A stretch of 64,000 bases of DNA from contig NC_090291.1 of the NCBI RefSeq assembly GCF_037392515.1, positions 28,258,001 to 28,322,000 of the forward strand, read 5' to 3'. Positions 14,691 to 25,300 of the stretch are shown one piece after another. The position numbers and the translations under genes are program-made. How positions within the stretch are numbered: position 1 is the stretch's first letter; the number at the start of each line of letters is the position of its first letter. This DNA comes from Haliotis asinina (lineage: Eukaryota > Mollusca > Gastropoda > Lepetellida > Haliotidae). The notes below the pieces were generated by a model, which did not search any database, was not told the DNA's origin, and was given only the letters and a program-made list of their open reading frames with translations.

Positions 14691-14749
14691 TAGTAGTAGA
14701 CGCAGTATTGACAGTTGTAGAAGTAGTTGAAGGGAGCAGGTGTGGATGA

Positions 14750-15860
14750 GAGTATCTTGTATGTAGTATCTTGTCTATGTTTGAAACTATACCAGTATAT
14801 GTGTATCTCTGGGTATGGTACCGTCTGACAAAATTATTGAATTATAGAATGATACCATGCTAAATTTACCAAATTCCCTTGAGTGTGTGATCGAGCGCGA
14901 GTGAGTTAGTTTAACTTCCTGCACTCCAGTGGTATGCAACTCTGTCCAGCGATTTCGTCGTTTTGTAGATCATAATGATAACAGTTCATTTGCATGGTTG
15001 TTTTCAAAGTGGAAGTAATGACTTTGAGGCGTTGGAGGCTTAAGTGATATTACCATCTCACTCAACCTGGTATCTATCCACTGCTGGTTAAACAGAAGCA
15101 GATCTCAGACAATTCATCAGCGTGGGACAGGGATGTGCCAAAAAACTCTGTCGCGAGTCAAACTGTCGAACATAGTCAATCATACGAGGACTTCATCTGA
15201 TGTTTATGCCGCTGTGGTCTGAATTTTAATAATATTTTACTTTTTCACAAGCTCTCAGCTTGATATTGGTGAAAAGTACAAAGTGATGAATGTGTATGGT
15301 GCTGGGTTTCGAACCTGTGATCATAACTTTCTGGTGCGACTAAGAGACGCAACCCTACACAGCAAATTGCTAGAAATACCTGGAATGACCATTTTGACCA
15401 TTACAGTGAACATGGTGAATAGTAGCAGTGATATATGAAAAAAAAATTTCAAAGCAACAATAATTGATTTTAGCTCAAGAAAAGCAGCCCCAACTGCCAT
15501 TGCTTCATTTTAAAAAGATCAGTGAAGTCTGAAACAGAGAATAACATTTACTGCGTAGACTAACTGACTTTCTACACACGCGCACCGGTAACATAAAATG
15601 GCGACAGTGCGCTAATACGACATATTAATTATGTCGCGTTAACGTATTGTCGTGTTGTCGTGCATTTGTAGGCTTTTTGTACATATCTTAGACCTTTTGA
15701 CCTTGTAAATTGTCGCTATGTGGTATGTTGCTCTTTGGATCAATAGAAAAATATTTTTCAAAATATGACAATGCGACAAATGGCCGAAATGTCGCGCTGT
15801 CGCATTGTCGCGCTTAGGTTAATCTTGCCTGTTTTTTGCAACAACGCGACAATGTTCCTT
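14750..15860. other. Spacer before the second alpha-kinase-like gene, with TGTCGC-type motif cluster
   Basis: No gene recognised. From about 15595 to 15855 the motif TGTCG(C)/GCGACA occurs about ten times on both strands, including gtcgcgctgtcgcattgtcgc. A similar cluster is at about 10995-11045. Otherwise AT-rich unique sequence. Confidence 0.5.
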
Positions 15861-15861
15861 C

Positions 15862-15935
15862 TAGGATTCCATACGATCCCGTTAGCTGCCTCTCTCGAGA
15901 AGCATGGGTCGCTGAAGAACCCAGATCTTCGTGAC
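15862..15935 (+). repeat. SINE-like repeat, family 2, tail fragment
   Basis: Matches the family-2 tail: gatcccgttagctgcctctc, agaagcatgggt, ctgaagaacccagatcttcgtg. The rest of the element is missing. Confidence 0.65.
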
Positions 15936-15997
15936 AGAAGTAGAAGTAGACGTGATTTGGATTGGGTAGTCGTAGTTGTCGTAACTGTGATAGAAAC

Positions 15998-16083
<86 letters not shown>
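15998..16083. repeat. (GTA)n microsatellite, about 28 repeats
   Basis: Uninterrupted trinucleotide tract ending about 145 bases before the splice acceptor of the second alpha-kinase-like gene, so it lies in that gene's presumed upstream intron. Open frames of poly-Leu, poly-Ser or poly-Val here are artefacts. Confidence 0.97.
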
Positions 16084-16253
16084 CAGCAAAGCCAGCACTG
16101 GCATCAGTAGTGTCTGCAACAGAGGTATTATTTGGAGCAGAATTTGTGGTGATAGAAGCAGTATCAAGTGGCTTTGTAGGACCAATAAATTTGTTGGTTT
16201 TACTTTAGATACACGCTTAGTTTTCAGACAACCTGACGTGCTTACCCAACAAA

Positions 16254-17012
16254 ATGCCTCACGATAACGACACCTTCCTGACAAAGGATAGAGATGAGGA
16301 TGGGTCCAAATATCGAGCTAACTTTGAACTGTATCCTTATGTAGAGGACCAGGAGTATGCTTTGTTCAAGGGGAAGCTGTTCGGCGAATATGGGAAGAAT
16401 GGTGCCAGGCACGGCGGACTTTGTACCGTGAGAACCTGGATGAACTGTCACCCACGCTTCCAAGACTGGGATTCTTACATGATGTGTTCCAAGCGTGCAG
16501 CTCTTCTGGCAGCAGAGTTCAATAAGCTGATGATGCCCAGGACTAAGGTGGTGTTTTCCGTTCCTCTTCGAGCTCAGATGGACGCTGCGTGGAATGCCAA
16601 ATCTTTTTGGGGATATATTATTCTGGCATTTTGGCCGCACCGGAAGCGCCTAAAGGAGGGCGAGGTTGTAGTAGTTGAAGACTTTCTTGGTAAAACCAGG
16701 ACTCTCTACATCAGTGATTCTGGCTTTGTGGGTCCCCAGGAAAGTGATGTTCTGCAAGCATTTGGGCACTTCACCTGGAATTTCACCATGGGCAGACTGG
16801 TCATTTGTGGACTGCGAGGTGTCAACAGAAAGGGTCACTTCTGCCTCAGTGACCCAACTATTCACTCGGTACCATCAGAGTCTGATGCTGATGTTGTGCA
16901 CAATTATGGACCAAGAGACAAAGGAGGGGATGGAATTGCATCATTTTTCAAATATCATCGTTGCAATGACATTTGTCGGAACATGCCAGTACCGACTGCC
17001 TTGTATACATAG
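16254..17012 (+). CDS. Alpha-kinase-fold protein, probable pseudokinase (copy 2)
   Basis: 252 aa in one coding exon. The alpha-kinase landmarks are GEVVVVEDFLG (136-146), VLQAFGHFTWN (166-176), RLVICGLRGV (181-190), LSDPTIHS (198-205) and GIASFFKYHRCNDIC (227-241). Zinc-site residues are H172, H235, C237 and C241. The second aspartate of the active site (D200 of SDP) is kept, but the catalytic 'DLQG' aspartate is Gly186 and the ATP-site lysine position (GLCTVRT) is Arg60. It lacks the acidic insert of copy 1. The start is chosen because a splice acceptor (gttttcag) ends at 16227, 26 bases upstream, and the domain's N-terminal pattern (DEDGSKYRANFELYPY) lines up with copy 1 and copy 3 from there. 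A truncated duplicate lies 1 kb downstream. Biochemical role unknown. Confidence 0.87.
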   Translation: MPHDNDTFLTKDRDEDGSKYRANFELYPYVEDQEYALFKGKLFGEYGKNGARHGGLCTVRTWMNCHPRFQDWDSYMMCSKRAALLAAEFNKLMMPRTKVVFSVPLRAQMDAAWNAKSFWGYIILAFWPHRKRLKEGEVVVVEDFLGKTRTLYISDSGFVGPQESDVLQAFGHFTWNFTMGRLVICGLRGVNRKGHFCLSDPTIHSVPSESDADVVHNYGPRDKGGDGIASFFKYHRCNDICRNMPVPTALYT

Positions 17013-17660
17013 TAGGTTATCGTGATGTGCATGACACTGTTCTACATTTTATGGTGGGGATGACTTCCTTGGCTAAATCAGGATTCAATTGGTTTTAAAA
17101 AGGGCGATGTGGCCCGGATCAGTTTAGAAATTCTGGTTATGGCGATCGTTGGTAAAATCTACAAACAAGAGTATGCTTCTGACAAACCTGAAATAGAATT
17201 TGTTTCTATTTGTGTATTTACGCCTTCATCTTGCAAGTCGAATTCGAGGTGTGGTAAGGGACACAACTCTTGTCCCACTCGTGTCCCTTCTAGTAATCCT
17301 GTGTCTATCCTGTGTCTGTACATAACGCGACACGAAAGTTACTATGAGACTGTTTCATCAGTACATCAAACAATGCTATATTATTACACTGGGCGAATTG
17401 CATTTAATTTCGACTCACACACCATCAATACCACGCATGCATATCATTTTACGGTGTTTCCTCTAATAAGCGACGGGTGTAAAGCAGCGGTCTACGATAC
17501 GGTTTCCGAAGTTCAGTCAATCGGCGAACAAAAGAAGGCTTAGTTGGGGCAATCCAGTGAAGAGGTGTCAGCCACGCGAGTCCGATCCTGAGGTGAATTG
17601 TTGTTGTTATACTTAATTTCGTTATCAGTATCACACATATACATCTTTGCGACAACGCTG
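17013..17660. other. Spacer between copy 2 and the MULE fragment
   Basis: Presumed 3' UTR of copy 2, then unique sequence. A gggacacaactcttgtccc inverted motif is at about 17259-17277. The plus-strand frame 17109-17543 resembles no family I recognise. Confidence 0.35.
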
Positions 17661-17837
17661 ACTCTCCAATATCTGTTCCAGGCTAATACCATTTTCTGCG
17701 ATGACACCTTCAGCACGTGTCCTGGACTCTTTGCCCAGATACATTCTGTCCATGTTTTTGTTGCTGGTAAAATGTTTCCGTTAGTATTTGCATTGTTACC
17801 TGATAAGAAAGAAAGCACTTACGTTATATATTTCTAG
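17661..17837 (+). mobile_element. MULE (Mutator-like) transposase domain fragment
   Basis: The peptide contains CDDTFSTCPGLFAQIHSVHV and, a few residues on, KMFPLVFALLPDKKESTY. This matches the core of the MULE transposase domain, usually 'DGTFk.aP.lf.Qlyti.g......PlvfaLl..K...tY'. Only about 55 residues remain, covering the first catalytic Asp region. The usual DGTF is DDTF. No further transposase pieces or FLYWCH zinc finger were found nearby. It sits between the intact copy 2 and its truncated duplicate, so it may have been carried along by, or involved in, local rearrangement. Confidence 0.7.
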
Positions 17838-18066
17838 ATGTACGCGGTTCAATGTGTCTTCTTTAATGCATTTTACTTTTGATAAAATAACCATTCCCTT
17901 TGTAGTAACTTGCGTATTTGACCTTAATTAATTTCTGTGTTGTTTAACCTTTCCAGTACATTCCTGTTCCATCTGAATATTTAAGAACGTTTCTGATGTG
18001 ATTCGGCTTATTTCTTCCGTGTTTTTTTTTCTCAGAGTCTCATGTCTTTTTCTCTCTCTTTTCACG

Positions 18067-18300
18067 TCCTGACAAAGCATAGAGATGAGGATGGGTCCAA
18101 ATATTGAACTAAGTTTAAACTGTATCCTTATGTGGAGGGCCGGGAGTATGCTTTGTTCAAGGGGAAGCTGTTCGGTGAATATTGGAAGAATGGTGCCAGA
18201 CGCGTTGAGAACTCTGATGAATAGATACCCTCGCTTCCAAGACTGGGATTCCTTCTTGCAGCCCTTCTGGCAGCGGAGTTCAACATCAGCCTATCTTGAT
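18067..18300 (+). pseudogene. Truncated duplicate of alpha-kinase-like copy 2
   Basis: About 235 bases closely match 16274-16530 of copy 2: tagagatgaggatgggtcca, ttgttcaaggggaagctgtt and ttccaagactgggattc are identical. Compared with copy 2 it has a CGA to TGA change giving a stop (tattgaacta), a deletion of about 14 bases near 18205 and one of about 16 bases near 18255. It breaks off near residue 90 of the protein, so the whole kinase-fold C-terminal part is absent. Not functional as a kinase-fold gene. Confidence 0.9.
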
Positions 18301-18309
18301 GCCGATTAG

Positions 18310-20628
18310 AAAACTAAACAGTCACGTGAGTTCGGTGGTAAATTCTGCCCCCAACCTGCTCCTTATGCTGGGTGAGAGGGGCGAAAATATTGCAATGTGT
18401 TTTGCGTGTTTATGAAAAAAAGAGTTTGCTTTTAAGTCGTTGCTACATCGTATTGTTGCAAAGTTTACCTTGCTATAGATCTGAGTCGGGTTGCAAAATT
18501 TGCGATACTGTTCAAAACGACATTTTCAAAGACATGCGTTTGACTACGGCGTATTTTATGGATGCTTCTAATGGTAGAGCGCTTAGGTCTCCGTCAGATA
18601 AATTACGGTCAAGCTCGATCTCCGTTCTCAGCCGCCCCTGCCTTTCGATCGGTTACGTAAATAGACGAAACACCATGATGCAAAACATATTTAATAGATA
18701 TAATTCATGTACAAACATGCATGAGAGTAAATGTCTAAACGAATAAATAGTTTCACTAAACAAAACATCAAATTCAACATCAAATTCTCATCACCCTCGA
18801 CAGATTGGTAGGGAACATACGCCTTTGATAGTAGACAATGTCTTCCTAATTCAGCTTTATACCATTGACTGGTGATTAATAGCGCTATCTCCCGACGTCT
18901 GTTCTTCAGGTCGGCAACAAATAAGCAATACTTGAACATAAACAAAAACACATTCCCCTATAATTACTTTGGACCCACATACAGATGATACTGATGGTAA
19001 TAATAACGACTTTCTGAGGATAATCGGGTCCCACCAATACTCTGACGAATAGTATAAATTAGGTATCTCTAACACATATATAATGATATAATACACAATC
19101 AATAACTTATTAACAAAACGAACAGTGAAAACATAAAATATTGCACGAACAACATATGAAATGTTGGTTATAGACATTCATAGTTTCGTTTTGATTTGCG
19201 TATATAATTTCTCATTAATCACAATAATTTTATATATTCCATATGCCGAACGATAGACATGGATGACATGTGTATGTAAGATGAAAAGTATGCAAATATG
19301 TGGCATAAAATATAGGGGGAAAACTTTTAAAATGCACGGTGACATTCAAAGATATCAAAACGTGAACTGTGAATTGTGAAATATCGAAGAAAATAGGAAT
19401 CAACATCATTGATGGCCAATAACATGAGCAGTGAACACAATAACTAACTAAAAGTCAACAAACATGAGAGATTGTAGAAACATTAAAATTACACGTGATG
19501 TACACAATACTTTCAAAACCATCTCCATTATGAATAGTTGCAAACAGTATGATAATGTAATGTAGTTCTATAAAACTATTAAACTTAATTGTCAAAATCA
19601 AACATAGCCTAAATCGCAGCGGCGTCCGTTTGTGACTTAGCTCTATAAACTTTTTCACTAATACGTAATTAGTAATTTAACAAAATCAACATGATGTTTG
19701 ACACTGGGATTGAGAAAACTAAACTATTATTGAAACACACATAACCCATATAACAAAGGCATACCCATCCTCTCTCATATCACAGTGAGTGTTTTGTACT
19801 AGCCACAACTAATGAACACAAGCTTACACCACCACAAAGCGAATTCCTGTTAATCCGGACCGTGCCCTTTAACATCGTCCGGATAAACAAAATAGGGCCC
19901 GGACTACATTGCCTTTGACGTACAGTTTCGGATTAACGAATGTTCACTCTAGGGAATTTCTGTACCTATAGTTGACGTAACAGCGGAGAATAAATAGGCT
20001 GTGAAGCTAAAAGGCTTCAGTTTGACCTTTGGAACCTGAATAAACTTTAAAACAGTAAACAACGTAAACATAAATCTGAATAAACAACTCAACGTGACGT
20101 CATGAACGCATCGGTACACGAACAGATCTTAAAAGTAGGTCATCGAGAGAGTATCAATAAAATACTTCGGTTTTAAACTGTGCACATGTATAACCAGTTT
20201 ATAACATTGGTCAGTCTTGCATCAGAACAAATGCCTACCCCTTAAAGGGAGTCCTTCCATACTTTCTAAACAATGTGTAATATCAAAAACACAAATATCA
20301 GCATAACATCATGCATATGCAATGCAAATGGTTCTTTCAAATGGTGTGTCAAGGGGATTTTTAAAATACTTGCACGTTTTCGGAAAAATATCTGAAACAC
20401 AAGTACAGATATTATAACATAACGCCGGCAATAATACAAATGGCCCTTTCCTTAAATGGGGTCTGCTAGTATTGTTCCATTTCTCACGGGTCAAATACTA
20501 TACTGTTTGAAAATTCATTTATATAGTCTTAAAAGCAGAAAGCCGGTGACAACTCGTCCTCTCTGAATCACGATGTACCTATGCATGTCAAGCAAATATT
20601 ACCCACGATATTCACAGGAAGAGCTCCT
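18310..20628. other. AT-rich intergenic stretch
   Basis: No gene recognised on either strand. Contains the Tigger-like fragment listed separately. The stretch up to 20628 lies downstream of copy 3 (which runs on the minus strand). Confidence 0.4.
19848..19942. mobile_element. Tigger/pogo-like terminal remnant
   Basis: ttaatccggaccgtgccctt, cgtccggataaacaaaatag and ttcggattaacgaa have the 'TTAATCCGGAC...GTCCGGATTAACGA' pattern at the ends of pogo/Tigger-type DNA transposons. About 95 bases only, no transposase. Confidence 0.5.
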
Positions 20629-21426
20629 TTAACAGGTATTATATAATGGAGCTGTAGGGGGTAGAGACTGTAATGGGTACGTATTTAAGCTGAACGGGTG
20701 TGGATGATACGGTACTTGTTTAAAGGGGGTGTCCCAGTTGCAGCAGATATTGTTACAGTGATGATGAGAGAAGAATTCTGAAATACCAGGAAATCGACAG
20801 TCATTCTGACCGAATCGACCGGATAATGAATGGATGGTTGGGGAAGTGAAATGATAGGCGCTGCCATTACTCACACCCTGAAGCCCGCAAATCACGAGCT
20901 CTCTCGACTGGTGCCACGTGAAGTGCGAGAATGCTTGCGTCATATCCGCTTCCCCCGAGTCAGTAGAAGCACCACTCGCAGAACTGAATCTTTTAAACGT
21001 TCCCTCAATGAAATCTTCAAGAAGTACATATTCTTTTAATTTCAGTTTCTTCTCGTGGGGCTGGAATAACTTCATTACACCGCTGAAATCTGACACTTTG
21101 TTCATTTGAGCGACGAGCGGCGTTGTAAAACGGATAACTTTGCGTTTGAGACACTGGTTGAAGAGTGTCGCCATCTGGCGTCCAGCCTTGGAAGCTTCCT
21201 CCACGCTCCACCAGTCTGCCTCCCTTCCGGTGTGGGTGACGCACGCTTTCACAGCACAGAACATCCCCCGTTTTGGGCCTGTACCGTTCAGCATGCCCTT
21301 GTAAACGGCATGGTCCTTTCCCTCGTGAAAGGGGAACAACTCGAAGCTAGATCGGTACGAGTTACCTGCCCCGTCGTCACGTGACTGAAACGTTGTGTTG
21401 TCCCGTTCGAGACATAAGATCTTCAT
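20629..21426 (-). CDS. Alpha-kinase-fold protein, probable pseudokinase (copy 3)
   Basis: 265 aa from the ATG at 21426. Landmarks: MFCAVKA (55-61), KEYVLLEDFIEG (131-142), MTQAFSHFTWH (162-172), LVICGLQGVSN (177-187), SPTIHS (195-200), GISEFFSHHHCNNIC (214-228). This copy keeps the ATP-site lysine (Lys60) and the zinc-site residues (H168, H222, C224, C228), but the catalytic 'DLQG' aspartate is Gly181 and the 'DP' aspartate is Ser195. A longer open frame runs to 21615, but a good splice acceptor (ctcgtttcag, exon from 21444) lies 18 bases before this ATG, and upstream residues have no domain similarity, so I use the inner start. The last 35 residues are proline- and tyrosine-rich and unlike copies 1 and 2. 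Convergent to copies 1 and 2. Unknown role. Confidence 0.87.
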   Translation of the reverse strand: MKILCLERDNTTFQSRDDGAGNSYRSSFELFPFHEGKDHAVYKGMLNGTGPKRGMFCAVKACVTHTGREADWWSVEEASKAGRQMATLFNQCLKRKVIRFTTPLVAQMNKVSDFSGVMKLFQPHEKKLKLKEYVLLEDFIEGTFKRFSSASGASTDSGEADMTQAFSHFTWHQSRELVICGLQGVSNGSAYHFTSPTIHSLSGRFGQNDCRFPGISEFFSHHHCNNICCNWDTPFKQVPYHPHPFSLNTYPLQSLPPTAPLYNTC

Positions 21427-21529
21427 TGTTGTAGATTTAAGAATCTGAAACGAGATGACGAAATAACACTTTAATAACACAGACTCCGCTCTTTCAAACC
21501 AAAGGCGCACACATAGACTTCTCGTGAGT

Positions 21530-21725
21530 TTAGTTTTACGCCGCACTGAGCAATGGAGGCGTTCCTGTGATCGACAGCATGAGCATTGATCAATACATAT
21601 GGGATACGATGACATGTGTCAATCAAGTCAGTGAGTCTGACCACCCGATCCCGTTAGTCGCCTCTTACAACAAGCATGGATTACTAAAGACCAGTTACAA
21701 CCCGAATCTTCATGGGTGGCATCTA
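21530..21725 (+). repeat. SINE-like repeat, family 2
   Basis: Starts with gtttagttttacgccgcact, continues with gatcgacagcatgagcattg, acatgtgtcaatcaagtcag and atcccgttagtcgcctctta and ends near aatcttcatggg. The atattccagctatatgg section is missing. Inserted just upstream of copy 3. Confidence 0.8.
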
Positions 21726-22531
21726 CTAACGATTGAGGAAGGAAATTCGATTTTTCTGTTTGAATATTATTCTACCAACCATGGCTGCTGCATCAGCTTT
21801 CAAAACACACGATGCCGACAAGGTCAAAGATTTATTTTTCGCTAAGCGGAAAATTTTTCGCTAAGCGGAAATAACCACAGGTTGAGAACGCTTTCTCTCA
21901 TCCAAAGCTGACTTCAAAAGGAAGCTTGGGTGAGATACTGGGGGTATTTCGCGAGTATTAAGTGTGGGGTGGTGAATATCCTGTTTAGGAATCAATATTG
22001 CATTTGTGAGATTTGCTGGGCCGTGACAGCCTGTTTATTCCGAAACACACAAACATGAGAACATCTTCATTATATGGCATTCAGTCTACGTTCTGACAAA
22101 ACAGCGTAAATTCTGACCGATAAACTGAGACTTTCTTGATATTTGAACAGAAATTAGGTAAAATATATACAATGACGTCAACTAAAACCGCGCGACATTA
22201 GCCATGTCAACAAACAGAAAAATATTGGAATCTAACACTAATTTACATATTAAATAAACTTAAGCCATCCTTTCCGCTGGTACTTTCGTTCTCGTGTACG
22301 ATTTCATTTTGTATTTTTTTGTGATACTACTAAAACGTATCGTGTCACAACGTGGATCTCTGCACTGGAATAGTTAACACGACATCATACAAAATTGTGT
22401 ACTGTTGATAGTGTGACCTGACTTTCAGTGACCTTGTGTAAAGCACAGTTGTGTCATGCCCCCATGTCTTTATGCGTGCGAGCGTGCGTGAGTGCGCGAG
22501 TGTGTTTGACTTCTCTGTCATTGTAAGAATG

Positions 22532-22680
22532 AGTGACTGAGTGAGTTTGGTTTTATGCCGCCTGTTGCATTTATGCAAGCAATATCACGACAGGGGACAC
22601 CGGGAGTAGGCTTCACACATAGTACCGATATGGCGAATTGTACCCGGGTCTTTGCCCCGTGTCGTCGTTAGCTATAGACA
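22532..22680 (-). repeat. tRNA-type SINE, family 1
   Basis: Reverse orientation: gagtgagtttggttttatgc, caatatcacgacagg, gacaccgggagtaggcttca and the box-B side ggcgaattgtacccgggtct. A small internal gain (ttgcatttatgc) distinguishes this copy. Confidence 0.7.
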
Positions 22681-23838
22681 TCATGGAGGGAAATCAATTG
22701 TCGTCATTTATGGCAAGTCAAATTATGTAATAAATGCATAACGTACATTGTAGTATATAAAATACAAATACATCTGATACATTGTTATGAAGGTCAGATA
22801 TTAAGCAGCATTTTATTCCCCTTAATATGTCCAGTAACGACACCTATCCTGGACCCCAGGATCAAAGTTAGGATATCCTAGGGCTAGGATCCTTTCGTGA
22901 ATAGGGGCCTAGGTTATCCCATTCATGGCATCACTGGTGGTCTGATTTTGGATGATATTTAGCCTACTGTATGTTCGTCATATACGGTACACAACAGTCA
23001 ACTGTGACGTCAACAGGGTAACTACTGTTAGCTGCTGTGACTCTCCCCTACACGTTTGAACTTTCCACTATACATGCGCAACATCACGGCAATGATAATA
23101 ATGCAAGACCAAACAATGCTGATTAACTATCTGGAATCACAACGTTTTCACACAAACTTAGAGAAATTCACGCTAAGCGCGTGTAACATATCAATTAATT
23201 AATATCTGAGAGGAAGTCCGTCAATAGCCAATCATAGACATGGACGTCAACCACACCCGTTCCCTCATTGTGGGTTTTCAGCCACAGAAATATAGATTCT
23301 CACCACAAGTAAACTGATATCAAATAGTGAGTGAGTGAGTTTATTAATGTGCATGGGAGTGATATCAAATGAGAATTATTCAATGATAACATAAACTAAA
23401 CTATTCTCTTTTAGGGAGAACACCACCCATGCATTTTTTACTATGCGAATAAATTCATGTGTAATAAATTACCCAGGTCTGTACATTGACAACATACATC
23501 ACACGATTATCAAATTCAGCGACAGAACGGATTACACTATAATTCGTGCACGTTGATCACATCAATATATAGCAATGGCCGTTATTGATTTTGTGTGATC
23601 TCGTTATGTCCATTCAGCTTTCCCCCAACTGGATTGATAGATACAAGACGTTGTAACAGCTATTGACAACAGGTCGTGACAGCTGATTGACAATCACATA
23701 TTAACACTCCGTTACCAAGAGAAGCAATACTGACCAGCCAATCGATCCTTGGTAATTATGCCACCTGTCTCAGGTCAAAGGTCACACATGTATTACAAGC
23801 TGTATTCACGAACGTAAGTTACAAAGCACTGACTATGG

Positions 23839-23902
23839 CCAAACACACACACAAACACACACACAAACACACACACAAACACACACACAAACACACACAC
23901 AC
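23839..23902. repeat. CA-rich microsatellite with 12-bp periodicity
   Basis: acacacacacaa-type unit repeated about five times, then acacacacactacc. Confidence 0.9.
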
Positions 23903-24470
23903 TACCACACAATTCTAACTTACTTTCAAAAGTCCAGATTTCATCAGTTTCTGAATATAAACCTTTTTTATTGTGAATGAAACACATTTAATTAGTTAAA
24001 GTTTATTTTTTATTATTTCAGAAATCAAAATTGTTCGTCTAAAACAGGTAAGCCCTAGCAGGCATCGAATGCTGCTACATGTGTATATTTTACTGTATCT
24101 ACACCGAGTCACCTGCTTTAGAGCACCGGCACTTCCGGGAGTCATACATGCATTTTACGGTCAGCTGCGCTCCCCGGGCTAAACATCAATTTGACCTCAC
24201 AAAATTAACTTAACCGACTGTTCTAAATGACGTCCTCATAATTCACACACAAGTATATTCAAAGTGATAATTTGTAGAGCGTTAGTCTAGTTTTCACTAA
24301 TATTCCGCAAAATTCAACAGACAAAAAAAAGACCGCTGCCAAATACGAAAAAAATCATGGATCCTTTGATGGCTCGCTCCTTCATCACCTTGAACACAAA
24401 ACTACAACAATTAGACTGCTTCACAGTTGAACTTTCCTTAGATCTAACTATTATACTTTCCTTTCAGCTA

Positions 24471-24577
24471 AGCATGGGTACAATGTGTGAGGCCCATTTT
24501 CTGGTGTCCCCCGCCGTGATATCGCTGGAATATTGCTAAAAGCGGCGTAAAACCAAACTCACTCACTCACTCACTCC
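24471..24577 (+). repeat. tRNA-type SINE, family 1, tail part
   Basis: gtacaatgtgtgaggcccat, ggtgtcccccgccgtgatat, ctggaatattgctaaaagcg and gcgtaaaaccaaactcactc. The tRNA-like head is absent. Confidence 0.8.
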
Positions 24578-25154
24578 TTTCAGCTAAGCTACGTCTGTAA
24601 TGTTTCAGCCCTTATAAAACAAATCTAGATTTTCATTTAATGAATGCCCGTCTCATGGGGGCTCCTTTAAATATAAATAGGTGTTTTTGTTTCTATCAAA
24701 CTGACTCATTTTCAGGAGAAAAAACGTTAATCAGAAAAAATGAACAACCGCAGTTATGTTAAAGAGACGAAGCTCAAATGAAGTTTACGCTGCCAACTGT
24801 GCGATAACGTGCACAGACGTATCGCTCTTACCTTGTTATCAGTCGCTACAAGGTGTACAGTTGCACCCGTCTGGGATACCTGTTGATAGCGTCAGTCACC
24901 ACACACCGCCACGCCTTCTCGCGCCGCCGTGCCTGTACACAAACACCAGAGTCAGAGATGTTTAATGTGAAATGAGAAAAACGTGAAGCATGAATCACTG
25001 AACCATTCATCACATATACAGAACCTCTGTTTACACTGATGTAAGATGTACAAGCATGTCCTCTCATGTAAACCAATGGGCGTTGTTGGTTTCGGTGGCT
25101 ATGGCTAGTATTCAAATAACGATAAACATTATATTATTCATATGATGATGATGA

Positions 25155-25300
25155 TGGCACACACACACATACACACTCACACACACACTCTCTCTCTCTC
25201 TCTCTCTCACACACATACACACACTCACTCACTCACACACACTCACACACACTCACTCACACGCACTCACACACACACTCACACACACGCACACATAAAC
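25155..25300. repeat. Compound (CA)n/(TC)n/(CACT)n microsatellite
   Basis: A run of acacac, then tctctctctctctctctctc, then cactcactcac and acacacactcac patterns. Typical expandable simple-sequence tract. Confidence 0.95.

Larger units (their letters stand above)
21726..24465. other. Intergenic stretch without a recognised gene
   Basis: Contains a family-1 SINE (22532-22680), a palindromic ggatatcctagggctaggatcc at about 22876, a short gagtgagtgagttt remnant at about 23327 and an (ACACACACACAA)n tract at 23839-23902. No exon is recognisable. Confidence 0.4.

Noticed and set aside
11512-14730. Very long open frames (642, 551, 373 and 264 codons) over the 27-bp array as a repeat protein gene
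   Set aside because: Frames are open on both strands at once, the unit is 27 bases and stop-free in several frames, there are no flanking exons or splice signals, and a short unit and a stop break the plus frame.
15765-16284. Frames with poly-Val, poly-Ser or poly-Leu near copy 2
   Set aside because: They are translations of the (GTA)n tract in the presumed upstream intron.
21427-21615. Upstream extension of alpha-kinase-like copy 3 to an earlier ATG
   Set aside because: The extra 63 codons cross a strong splice acceptor and overlap a SINE-derived sequence near 21530-21615; no homologous residues in the other copies.
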